Assembly: GCA_964617995.1 (NCBI GenBank)
Contig: CAZTXD010000039.1
Coordinates: 1 to 26,908 of the forward strand
Reading direction: 5' to 3'
Length of the DNA stretch: 26,908 nucleotides
Source: CAZTXD01 sp964617995
Lineage (GTDB): Bacteria; Actinomycetota; Acidimicrobiia; Spongiisociales; ZC4RG35
Shown: positions 17,002 through 24,522 of the stretch, piece after piece
Layout: every line of letters begins with the position of its first letter
How positions within the stretch are numbered: the first letter of the stretch is position 1
Position numbers and translations under genes: made by a program
The notes under the pieces: model-generated
What the model was told of the DNA's origin: nothing
Databases searched by the model: none
The model's input: only the letters and a program-made list of their open reading frames with translations

Positions 17002-17873
17002 TGGTCGACACCCGGCTGGAGCTGGAGGCCCGGGCGGCCCGCGCCGAGAGCCGACGGGGCTTTCTCATCGGGCTGCCTTCCTATGTCTACCTGGTCCTGT
17101 TCTTCGCCGTTCCCCTCCTCATAGTGCTGGTGTATTCGTTCGCCACCCGGACCCGGACGGGCGCCACCGCCCTGGCCGATTGGAATCTCGACTCGTGGGT
17201 GCGGGTCCTCGACGAGATTCCCCGCCAGGTGGCTTTCCGCTCGTTGTGGCTCGCCGCCCTCACCACCTTGATAAGCCTCGTCGCTTCTTACCCCTTTGCA
17301 TACTGGATCGCCACCCGCACTCCCCGGGTACGGGCGGCGCTGCTGATCCTGGTGATGATCCCGTTCTGGTCGAACTTCCTGGTCCGCACCTACGCCATGA
17401 AGTTCCTGATGGGCTCGGACGGCCCCCTTTCCATCGTCAGCCAGGCGCTGGGTGGCGAGCCGGTGCGGATCCTGTTCACACTGCCGGCCGTCCTGATAGG
17501 CCTCGTCTACGGATACATGCCCTTCATGATCCTGCCCCTGTATGCCGCCCTGGAGCGGATGGACTGGAGCCTGGTGGAGGCGGCGAGGGATCTCTACGCC
17601 GGGGGATGGGCCGCCTTTCGGAAGGTGACCCTGCCGCTGTCGATGCCCGGCGTGGTGGCCGGCTCCGTGCTGGTATTCATCCCGGCCCTGGGCGCCTACG
17701 TCACACCTGCCATCCTCGGCGGGGGCCGGCCTCCCCTGCTGGGCGACTACATAGTGGGTCAGTTCCTCACGGCCAGGAACTGGCCGTTCGGGTCGGCGCT
17801 GTCGGTGACGGTGATGATCGTGATGCTGGTGGCCACCATCATCTACTTCCGTAAAGGGGGGCGAACCCTGTGA
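17001..17873 (+). CDS. potB: Spermidine/putrescine ABC transporter permease PotB
   Basis: A 290-residue permease with about six membrane helices. The first follows a charged N-terminal tail (LPSYVYLVLFFAVPLLIVLVYSF). The ATPase-contact EAA loop reads EAARDLYAGGWAAFRKVTLP. The conserved PFWSNFLVRTYAM segment is typical of PotB. It starts at ATG 17001 and ends in a GTGA overlap with the second permease gene. PotB and PotC would form the heterodimeric channel fed by the binding protein. Confidence 0.93.
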   Translation: MVDTRLELEARAARAESRRGFLIGLPSYVYLVLFFAVPLLIVLVYSFATRTRTGATALADWNLDSWVRVLDEIPRQVAFRSLWLAALTTLISLVASYPFAYWIATRTPRVRAALLILVMIPFWSNFLVRTYAMKFLMGSDGPLSIVSQALGGEPVRILFTLPAVLIGLVYGYMPFMILPLYAALERMDWSLVEAARDLYAGGWAAFRKVTLPLSMPGVVAGSVLVFIPALGAYVTPAILGGGRPPLLGDYIVGQFLTARNWPFGSALSVTVMIVMLVATIIYFRKGGRTL

Positions 17874-18736
17874 AGGACGTCACCACCCCGGTGCCGCTCG
17901 TCGATCGGCTGCTGGCAGCCAACGGATGGCTCGTATACGCCTTCTTCTATGCCCCAATCGCGGTGCTGGCCGTGTTCTCGTTCAACGACAACAACCGGGT
18001 CGGTGTGTGGACCGAGCCCTCGCTGCGGTGGTACGGGGAGATGTTCCGCAACGACGCCATCCTGCGGTCGATCCGCAATACCCTCATAGTGGCGGCCGTC
18101 TCGACCATCGTCTCCGTCATCCTCGGTACCGCCGCTGCCATATCGATGGAACGCTTTCGCTTCCGCAGCCAGCGGACCTTCGACGGGCTTCTCTACCTGC
18201 CCATCATCATCCCCGACGTGACGATGGCCGTGATGATGCTCTTGTTCTTCGTCCAGGCCTTCGACCTGCTGGGGAGCGTCACCGGAATCCGGCTCAACCT
18301 CGGGCTGGGGTCGATATCGTTGGCTCACATCGCCTTCAACATCTCGTTCGTGGCGGTGGTGGTTCGGGCCCGGCTCGCCGGCATGGACCCCTATCTGGAG
18401 GAAGCGGCCGCCGACCTGTTCGCCGGCAGGTGGCAGACCTTCCGGCGGGTCACCCTGCCGCTGATCATGCCGGGAGTGGCGGGAGGAGCCCTGTTGGCGC
18501 TGACGCTCTCCCTCGACGACGTGGTCGTCACCAGCTTTGTCACCGGTCCCGGGTCGACCACACTCCCCGTCTATGTCTTTGGTCTGGTGCGTCGTCAGGT
18601 GAGCCCTCTCATCAACGCCGTGTCGACTGTGATGCTCGTGGCCTCCATCGTGTTGGTCGGCATATCGCTGGGGTTCCAGCGCCGCGCCGCCAGCGGTGAC
18701 AGGCCGCCGGTACCCCAGATAGGAGAAGGAACATGA
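17870..18736 (+). CDS. potC: Spermidine/putrescine ABC transporter permease PotC
   Basis: A 288-residue permease with about six membrane helices. The FFYAPIAVLAVFSFN start, the PIIIPDVTMAVMMLLFF block and the EAA loop EEAAADLFAGRWQTFRRVTLP are PotC-like. LSLDDVVVTSFVTGPG near the end matches the polyamine permease family. GTG 17870 overlaps the PotB TGA, and its own stop overlaps the PotD ATG (ATGA). It appears intact. Confidence 0.93.
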   Translation: MKDVTTPVPLVDRLLAANGWLVYAFFYAPIAVLAVFSFNDNNRVGVWTEPSLRWYGEMFRNDAILRSIRNTLIVAAVSTIVSVILGTAAAISMERFRFRSQRTFDGLLYLPIIIPDVTMAVMMLLFFVQAFDLLGSVTGIRLNLGLGSISLAHIAFNISFVAVVVRARLAGMDPYLEEAAADLFAGRWQTFRRVTLPLIMPGVAGGALLALTLSLDDVVVTSFVTGPGSTTLPVYVFGLVRRQVSPLINAVSTVMLVASIVLVGISLGFQRRAASGDRPPVPQIGEGT

Positions 18737-19881
18737 ACAAGCGAACGAGATTGTTGTCGGTGCTGGCCGTGCTGGCGATGGTGGCTGCGGCATGTGGAGA
18801 CACGACCACGACCGACACCGAGCCCGTAGAGACGACGGCACCCGATGACGGAGTCACCGAGACGACGACGCCCGCCGACGACGGCGTGTGCGCGGCGGGT
18901 GAGACCGATGGGAACCTCAACCTCTACAACTGGTCCGCGTACATCGATCCCGATCTCATCTCCGCCTTCGAGGAGGAGTACGGCGTGGACGTCATCGAGA
19001 CGTTCTACGACTCGAACGAGACGATGCTCGCCCAGATCCAGGCGGGGGTGGTGTACGACCTGATCGTTCCCTCCGACTACATGGTGGCGATCATGATCGA
19101 AGAGGGCCTCCTGATGCCCCTACAGCACGAGGCGATTCCCAACGTGTCCAACCTGGGCGCCGAGTTCCAGAACCTCCCCTACGACCCGGACGGCGCCTAC
19201 TCGGTGGCCTACCAGTGGGGAACGACCGGCATCGGTGTCAACCTGTCGGTGGTGGGTGAGGACTTCGAGCCGACGTGGGGGCTGCTGTTCGATCCCGATG
19301 CCACCGCCGCGTATCCCGGCGGCGTATCGCTGCTCAACGACCCCAGAGAGACCATTGGCGCCGCCCTCAAGTACCTCGGCTACAGCCTCAACGAGACCTC
19401 CGAGGAGGCGTTGCAGGAGGCGGCCGACGCCATCGCGTCCGCCAGCGTCACCACGTTCGACTCCGATCAGTATCCGGACAACCTCGTGAACGGTGAGGTG
19501 GCCGTCGCCCACGGCTACTCGGGCGACTTCTTCGGCGCCTTCGACGAGGTGGATGACCCCGACAACTGGGAGTACGTGATACCGAACGAGGGTGCCACGC
19601 TGTGGACCGACAACATGGCGATTCCGGGTGACGCCGACCATCCCTGCACGGCCCACACCTTCGTCAACTTCATCCTCGATGCCGAGAACGGAGCCCAGTT
19701 GACCAACTGGACCTTCTACGCCAATCCGAACGAGGCGGCCTCGGAGTTCATCGATCCCGAGATCCTCGAAGACCCGGCGATCTACCCCGATGCGGCGACC
19801 TTCGATCTGCTCGAGGCGATAGAAGACACCGGCGACGCCGAGCTGTTGTTCACCGACTACTTCAACCTCGCCAGGAGCTAG
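18733..19881 (+). CDS. potD: Polyamine-binding lipoprotein PotD
   Basis: A 382-residue extracytoplasmic solute-binding protein. It has a lipoprotein signal with lipobox AAAC (C21) and an acidic Thr-rich linker to about residue 55. The binding domain starts LNLYNWSAYIDPDLI, a hallmark of PotD/PotF proteins. VPSDYMVAIM, QWGTTGIGVN and LWTDNMAIP are also family blocks, and they carry aromatic and acidic residues suited to amines. ATG 18733 has AGGAG upstream and overlaps the PotC stop. A strong terminator follows the stop by 9 bp. Ligand choice among putrescine, spermidine or other amines is not determined. Confidence 0.93.
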   Translation: MNKRTRLLSVLAVLAMVAAACGDTTTTDTEPVETTAPDDGVTETTTPADDGVCAAGETDGNLNLYNWSAYIDPDLISAFEEEYGVDVIETFYDSNETMLAQIQAGVVYDLIVPSDYMVAIMIEEGLLMPLQHEAIPNVSNLGAEFQNLPYDPDGAYSVAYQWGTTGIGVNLSVVGEDFEPTWGLLFDPDATAAYPGGVSLLNDPRETIGAALKYLGYSLNETSEEALQEAADAIASASVTTFDSDQYPDNLVNGEVAVAHGYSGDFFGAFDEVDDPDNWEYVIPNEGATLWTDNMAIPGDADHPCTAHTFVNFILDAENGAQLTNWTFYANPNEAASEFIDPEILEDPAIYPDAATFDLLEAIEDTGDAELLFTDYFNLARS

Positions 19882-19890
19882 CGGTCGGTG

Positions 19891-19919
19891 AGGGGCCCGG
19901 TCGTCGTGACCGGGCCCCT
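19891..19919 (+). terminator. Hairpin terminator after the pot operon
   Basis: A perfect 12-bp stem (AGGGGCCCGGTC pairing with GACCGGGCCCCT) closes a 5-nt loop, 9 bp after the potD stop. There is almost no T-tract, which is common for GC-rich actinobacterial terminators. It also lies 7 bp beyond the 3' end of the convergent DUF4349 gene, so it may serve both strands. Confidence 0.8.
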
Positions 19920-19926
19920 TCTCGGC

Positions 19927-20865
19927 TCAGGCCGTCTCGCCGCCGGCGGGCTCGGTGACACGTCGGAGCCCGAACCGACGCCGCAGTCGCCAGACGCCGA
20001 GCGCGGGCAGCCCGAGGAAGATCAGGGCCAGCGGAGCCACGTAGAGGCCGAAGCGGATGGCGAAGTCGCCGATGCCCTGGAAGGCAGCCACCAGATCCTG
20101 GAGGGCCTGGCGGGCCACCGCCACCGGCGCCCAACCCTGGGCGACGACCGGGGTGGCGTCCGGGGTGGGCGACACCTGCACCTCCACCGTGGCCAGGGCG
20201 GTCAGGTCGTCGAGCACCTGGCGGCGGCCTTCGAGCTGCTCGATCTCCCCTCGCACCCGGCTGATCTCGTTGAAGACCTGGAGGAGCTTGGCAGGGTCGG
20301 CCTCCGGCTGCTGGCGCACGTCCTCGAGGAGGGCCCGGAGCTCGGTTTCGAGCAGCGACAGGTTGGAGATGCGGGCTTCTATGTCGACATACTCCTCGGT
20401 CACGTCGTCGCCGTGCTGGGACTGGGAGATCAGGCGGGTGCCCAGAGCGGCGATGTCTTCCAGGGTCGTGTTGAGGTCGTCGGCGGGGATGCGCAGCACC
20501 ATGTCGATGCGGGGCTGGTCCTCGCCGGTATGGGGGTCGTTGACGCTGGCCGCCTGTATGAACCCTCCGGCCACCTCGACCATCTCCTGAATCGTGGCGT
20601 AGACAGCCCGGGTGTCTTCTGCTTCGATCGAGATGGACGCCCGGTGGATGACCTTGCGGCCCTCCGGAGACGACATCGACACCGTCTCGCCTTCGGCGGG
20701 CTCGAAGGCGCCGTCGTCGCTGTCGGTGGGAGCCATGGTCACTTCTGGTTCGGCACCGACAGCAGCGAGCTCGTCGCTTGCCCGGCGGAAATCGGCGCTG
20801 TCGCCACCGCTGCAGGCGGCGACGAACATCATCATCGACAGTCCAAGGATCACGGTCTTTCTCAT
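19927..20865 (-). CDS. DUF4349 family lipoprotein
   Basis: A 312-residue protein with a lipoprotein signal (lipobox VAAC, C18), a long extracytoplasmic region and a C-terminal membrane helix (LYVAPLALIFLGLPALGVW) followed by an Arg-rich tail. DUF4349 features are the IHRASISIEAEDT strand, RIPADDLNTTLEDIAALG, and a coiled-coil (about 160-225, including ARISNLSLLETELRALL and LEGRRQVLDDL). The function of the family is not known. AGGAGG lies 9 nt before the ATG. It sits downstream of the ureohydrolase on the same strand with a 116-bp gap; a TATCTT at 20957-20952 could be its own -10. Confidence 0.88.
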   Translation of the reverse strand: MRKTVILGLSMMMFVAACSGGDSADFRRASDELAAVGAEPEVTMAPTDSDDGAFEPAEGETVSMSSPEGRKVIHRASISIEAEDTRAVYATIQEMVEVAGGFIQAASVNDPHTGEDQPRIDMVLRIPADDLNTTLEDIAALGTRLISQSQHGDDVTEEYVDIEARISNLSLLETELRALLEDVRQQPEADPAKLLQVFNEISRVRGEIEQLEGRRQVLDDLTALATVEVQVSPTPDATPVVAQGWAPVAVARQALQDLVAAFQGIGDFAIRFGLYVAPLALIFLGLPALGVWRLRRRFGLRRVTEPAGGETA

Positions 20866-20981
20866 CGACTACCACCTCCTGTGGGTCGCCGCTTGGACGC
20901 CGCTCACCCGGCGATGGGTTCCCGCTCACCGCTTTCGGGCACGCTCAGGCGAAGATACGACCTCGCCGATCCCGTGTGACG

Positions 20982-21989
20982 TCAGCCCGGCGAGACCTCG
21001 CGTTCGGCGATGCCGTTGAGTATCTCCAGCACGACCCGGTTGGCGAGGTAGGCGGTCTGCTCACCGCGCCCGTCGTAGGGAGGGGAGACCTCGACGACGT
21101 CGGCACCGAGGACCGGGAGATCCCGGGCGAGTCGACGAACCGAGTCGAGGAGCTCCCGGGAGCCCAGGCCCCCCGGCTCGGGTGTGCCGGTCCCGGGCGC
21201 CAATCCGGGATCGACCACGTCGATGTCGACAGAGATGAACACCCCTTCCACCGAGCCGGCCGATGCCGCCGTGACGGCCTCGTCGACGACGGCGTCCAGG
21301 CCCCGCTCCAGGATCTGGTCCATGCGGAAGCTGCGCATCTTCTGGAGCTGCATCCACTCGACCACGTCGGGTTCGGGCCAGTAGCCCCGCAGCCCGATCT
21401 GCACGAAGCGGTGGCCGGGCACGGCCCCCGACTCGATGAGTCGCCGCATGGGCGTCCCGTGCCCGTAGAGGGACCCGTTTTGGAGGAACCCGGTGTCGGC
21501 GTGGGCGTCGAAGTGGATCAGCGCCACCTTGCCGTAGCCGTGCACCCTCGCCACGCCCCAGGCATCGGGCCACGTCACCGTGTGGTCGCCGCCGAGGACG
21601 ATGGGGACCTTCCCGGCACGGGCCACGGCCTCGACGGTGTCGGCGATCCGATGGATGGAGGTCTCCATCTGGCCGGGCACCACGTATACGTCGCCGATGT
21701 CGACCACGCCCAGCTCGCCCAGGGGATCGATGCCGGTGGGTAGGTGGGGGCGATAGCCGTCCATCGCCCCGTAATCGGCCGAGCGGATGGCCGCCGGCCC
21801 GAAACGGGCTCCCGGCCGGTATGAGGTTCCCAGGTCGAAGGGGGCGCCGACGATCACCGCTCTCGCTTCGCCCAGATCGTCGGTCCGCCGGGCCGGAACA
21901 CCGAGGAAGGTGGTGCGGGAGGCGAAGCTGATGTACTCGGCCGAAGCGAGGGGTATCTCGGCGGCCCGGTCCTCATAGGGGATATGCAT
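20982..21989 (-). CDS. speB: Agmatinase-family ureohydrolase
   Basis: A 335-residue binuclear manganese ureohydrolase that would split agmatine into putrescine and urea. The metal ligands are all present: H136 in GGDHTV, D161, H163 and D165 in HFDAHADT, and D255 and D257 in SVDIDVVDP. SYRPGARFGP and YGHGTPMRR fit agmatinases better than arginases. Guanidinobutyrase or another guanidine hydrolase remains possible. I prefer ATG 21989 to GTG 22025, because TACCGT lies 9 nt upstream of the ATG and the extra 12 residues look like translated leader. Proximity to potABCD and the transaminase supports a polyamine role. Confidence 0.85.
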   Translation of the reverse strand: MHIPYEDRAAEIPLASAEYISFASRTTFLGVPARRTDDLGEARAVIVGAPFDLGTSYRPGARFGPAAIRSADYGAMDGYRPHLPTGIDPLGELGVVDIGDVYVVPGQMETSIHRIADTVEAVARAGKVPIVLGGDHTVTWPDAWGVARVHGYGKVALIHFDAHADTGFLQNGSLYGHGTPMRRLIESGAVPGHRFVQIGLRGYWPEPDVVEWMQLQKMRSFRMDQILERGLDAVVDEAVTAASAGSVEGVFISVDIDVVDPGLAPGTGTPEPGGLGSRELLDSVRRLARDLPVLGADVVEVSPPYDGRGEQTAYLANRVVLEILNGIAEREVSPG

Positions 21990-21998
21990 GTCTGAATG

Positions 21999-22004
21999 AC
22001 GGTA
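21999..22004 (-). promoter_or_regulatory. -10 box TACCGT for the ureohydrolase gene
   Basis: TACCGT (22004-21999, minus strand) ends 9 nt before ATG 21989, giving a nearly leaderless transcript. The divergent small membrane-protein gene has only a weaker CATCAT (22036-22041), 6 nt before its ATG. Confidence 0.35.
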
Positions 22005-22047
22005 ATCGGCTGCAGCCGCCGCCACGACGGCGTGGCATCATGACCCG

Positions 22048-22269
22048 ATGGAAAAACCCGAAGAGATAGACGTCGACGTCGCGTTCGGCACGGCGATCCT
22101 GCGCGGTGCCCTCATCGGCCTGCCGGTGGTTCTGGTCGGCCTGACCCTGGTCGTGTGGGCGATCACCGACAACGACATCGCCGACTCGTTCGCTACGGCC
22201 ATCCTCCCCGGCGTCCTGCTGGGAGTGTTCGGAGGAGGATTCGCCGGTATGACCGCGGCAATGGACTAG
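22048..22269 (+). CDS. Small two-helix membrane protein, unknown
   Basis: A 73-residue protein with an acidic start (MEKPEEIDVDV) and two hydrophobic helices (ALIGLPVVLVGLTLVVWAI and AILPGVLLGVFGGGFAGMTA). No family was recognised. The size, two clean helices, acidic N-terminus and GC-rich third codon positions argue that it is coding. It diverges from the ureohydrolase gene and ends 12 bp before the convergent aldehyde dehydrogenase gene. Role unknown. Confidence 0.65.
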   Translation: MEKPEEIDVDVAFGTAILRGALIGLPVVLVGLTLVVWAITDNDIADSFATAILPGVLLGVFGGGFAGMTAAMD

Positions 22270-22281
22270 AGGGAACGCCCC

Positions 22282-23718
22282 TCACATCTCCCGCAGGTTG
22301 AAGCTGATCGTCTGGAGGTCGGTGAACTCGTCGATTCTCTGACGCCCCCAACCGGTGTCGGTCCCGGCCGCACCCCCGAAGGGCTGGAAGGTCTCCCAGA
22401 AGTCGGTGGAGTCGTTCACCACCACCGTGCCGGAACGGATCCGGTCGGCATACCACCAGGCCCTGGACAGGTCGTTGGTGAACACCGCCGCCTGGAGGCC
22501 GAGGTGGGTGCGGTTGGCGATCTCGATCGCGTCGGCGTCGTCGCGGGCGGTGAGTATCGGCACAACAGGTCCGAACGACTCCTCTTTCGACACCATCGAG
22601 TCCTCGGTGACCCCGTCGACCACGGTGAACTCGTAGTAGAGGTCGGTGGGGAAACCACTCGCTCGCCCGCCCCCCATCAGGATCTCGGCGCCCCGCTCGG
22701 CGGCGTCCTGGAGATGGCGGTCCATCTTGTCGGCGGTGGGACGATTGTTGAGAGGTCCCATGGTCGTGGCGTCGTCGAACGGGTCGCCCAGCTTCACCAC
22801 CTCCGAGGCCTTGAGGGTGGCTTCCACGAACTCGTCGTGGACGTCGTCCATGACGATCACACGCTCCGTGGCACAGCAGACCTGCCCGGCGTTGTAGTAG
22901 GCGCCGTAGACCGCCGCCTCGGCGGCCGCCTTCACATCGGCGTCTCCGGTCACGACCAGCGGACCGTTGCCCGACATCTCCATGATCGAGCGTTTGAGGC
23001 CCATCTGCGAGACGATTCTCTTGCCCGTCTCCGACGACCCTGTGAAGCCGATGGCGTCGATCCCGTGGTGGGTGACGAGTGCCTCCCCGATGCGGCCATC
23101 ACCGGGTATCACCTGGATCGCACCGGGCGGCACCCCCGCCTCGTGGAAGATCTCGGCCGCTTCCAGCAAGGCCATTGCGGTGAACTCCGGGGGCTTGACG
23201 ATGATGGAGTTGCCGGTGGCCAGGCCCGGCCCCACATACTCCATGGGGATCATCACGGGGAAGTTCCACGGAGTGATCGCCGCCCAGACCCCGACGGGTC
23301 GGCGCACGGTGAACATGCGCCGGGTCCGCTCGGTGGTGGGGATGAGCTCGCCGGACAGGCGTTTGACGTCCTCGGCCGCTATCTGGAAGTAGTCGCCCGA
23401 CTCGGCGATGTCGTCGATCGACTCGGCCCGATAAGGCTTGCCCTGTTCCATGGTGAGGGTGCGGGCGATGTCGTCGACCCTGTCCTGCCAGAGCTCGTAG
23501 ATGCGCAGGCACAGATCGGCGCGTTCGAACGCGGTCCAGTGGCGCATCTCCTCGGTGGCCCGGCGGGCGGAATCGACGGCCCGGTCGATGTCGGCGGCCG
23601 ACGCCACGGGAATGCTGGCGATGTGCTCGCCGGTGACGGGCGAGTGGACCTCGTATACCTCCGACCCGGTCCCTTCGATGAACTCCCCGTCGATGTACAG
23701 CTTCATGTCTCGCGTCAT
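22282..23718 (-). CDS. NAD(P)-dependent aldehyde dehydrogenase
   Basis: A 478-residue ALDH superfamily enzyme of normal length that oxidises an aldehyde to a carboxylate. Visible motifs are ITPWNFPV, cofactor-binding K175 in IIVKPPE, GFTGSSETGK, general base E247 in MEMSGNGP, nucleophile C281 in NAGQVCCATERV, and KEESFGPV. MEMSGNGP differs from the common LELGGKNP but keeps the Glu. Given the transaminase and ureohydrolase nearby, 4-aminobutanal is a reasonable substrate guess, but succinate semialdehyde or other aldehydes are equally possible. ATG 23718 is favoured by TATCCT 7 nt upstream; ATG 23706 is a second option. Confidence 0.92.
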   Translation of the reverse strand: MTRDMKLYIDGEFIEGTGSEVYEVHSPVTGEHIASIPVASAADIDRAVDSARRATEEMRHWTAFERADLCLRIYELWQDRVDDIARTLTMEQGKPYRAESIDDIAESGDYFQIAAEDVKRLSGELIPTTERTRRMFTVRRPVGVWAAITPWNFPVMIPMEYVGPGLATGNSIIVKPPEFTAMALLEAAEIFHEAGVPPGAIQVIPGDGRIGEALVTHHGIDAIGFTGSSETGKRIVSQMGLKRSIMEMSGNGPLVVTGDADVKAAAEAAVYGAYYNAGQVCCATERVIVMDDVHDEFVEATLKASEVVKLGDPFDDATTMGPLNNRPTADKMDRHLQDAAERGAEILMGGGRASGFPTDLYYEFTVVDGVTEDSMVSKEESFGPVVPILTARDDADAIEIANRTHLGLQAAVFTNDLSRAWWYADRIRSGTVVVNDSTDFWETFQPFGGAAGTDTGWGRQRIDEFTDLQTISFNLREM

Positions 23719-23725
23719 GCAAACG

Positions 23726-23735
23726 AGGATACGCT
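23726..23735. promoter_or_regulatory. Overlapping divergent -10 boxes (ALDH / methyltransferase)
   Basis: Minus-strand TATCCT (23731-23726) lies 7 nt before the ALDH ATG. Plus-strand TACGCT (23730-23735) lies 6 nt before the methyltransferase GTG. They share the self-complementary TA at 23730-23731 in a 23-bp gap, so both genes would be leaderless and driven from one symmetric site. Confidence 0.55.
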
Positions 23736-23741
23736 GGCGGC

Positions 23742-24512
23742 GTGCCCACCTGGGATCCCGATCGGTACGTCGTCTTCGACGACGCCCGCACCCGCCCCGC
23801 CCGTGATCTCCTGGCCGGGGTGCCCGCGGAAGATCCCCGGTCCGTGGTCGACGTCGGCTGTGGGCCCGGGAACTCCACCGCCCTGCTGGTGGAGCGGTGG
23901 CCCGCCGCCGGGGTGATCGGGCTCGACTCCTCCGAAGCGATGCTGGAGCGGGCGAGGGTGGCCGTGCCCGCGGCCACCTTCGTCCGCGATGATCTCAGAC
24001 GCTGGCGGCCACCCGCTCCGATCGACCTCGTCTTCTCGAACGCGACTCTCCAATGGGTGGAGGACCACCCGGCGGTCCTCGCCCACCTGCTCTCGTGGTT
24101 GGCGTCGGGCGGGACGCTGGCGGTGCAGATGCCCGTCAACTTCGACCACCCGAGCCACGTGGAGATGCGTCGCCTCGCCTCCTCGCCCCGCTGGCGGGAG
24201 CAGGTGGGCCGCGTGCTGCGCCCCGAGCCAGTCGCCCCGGCCGTCGACTATCAGCGGATGCTGTCGGGGCCTGGCCGCCGCGTCGACGTGTGGACCACCG
24301 AGTATCTCCACGTGCTCACCGGAGAGGATCCGGTGGTGGAGTGGGTTCGAGGCACGGGGCTGCGTCCCGTGCTCGACGCCCTGGACGAGCGAGACGCGGG
24401 TGCCTTCCTCGACGCCTACACCGAGGCGATGCGCCACGCTTATCCACCCGAGCGGGATGGGACGACGTTGTTCCCTTTCCGGCGGCTGTTCCTCGTTTGT
24501 CGACTCGCCTGA
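23742..24512 (+). CDS. tam: Trans-aconitate 2-methyltransferase
   Basis: A 256-residue SAM-dependent methyltransferase. The N-terminal WDPDRYVVFDDARTRPARDLL stretch and the internal LVFSNATLQWVEDH segment are characteristic of Tam. The SAM site is VVDVGCGPGNST (35-46), followed by IGLDSSEAML. Tam methylates trans-aconitate, a by-product of cis-aconitate that inhibits aconitase, so it links functionally to the acnA gene in this window. GTG 23742 is supported by TACGCT 6 nt upstream. It ends 10 bp before the convergent monooxygenase gene. Confidence 0.9.
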   Translation: MPTWDPDRYVVFDDARTRPARDLLAGVPAEDPRSVVDVGCGPGNSTALLVERWPAAGVIGLDSSEAMLERARVAVPAATFVRDDLRRWRPPAPIDLVFSNATLQWVEDHPAVLAHLLSWLASGGTLAVQMPVNFDHPSHVEMRRLASSPRWREQVGRVLRPEPVAPAVDYQRMLSGPGRRVDVWTTEYLHVLTGEDPVVEWVRGTGLRPVLDALDERDAGAFLDAYTEAMRHAYPPERDGTTLFPFRRLFLVCRLA

Positions 24513-24522
24513 GCCCGAGCGG

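Noticed and set aside
21990..22025. GTG 22025 as the ureohydrolase start
   Set aside because: The added residues (VAAAAADYRHSD) are not family-like and the putative -10 box TACCGT would lie inside the coding sequence.
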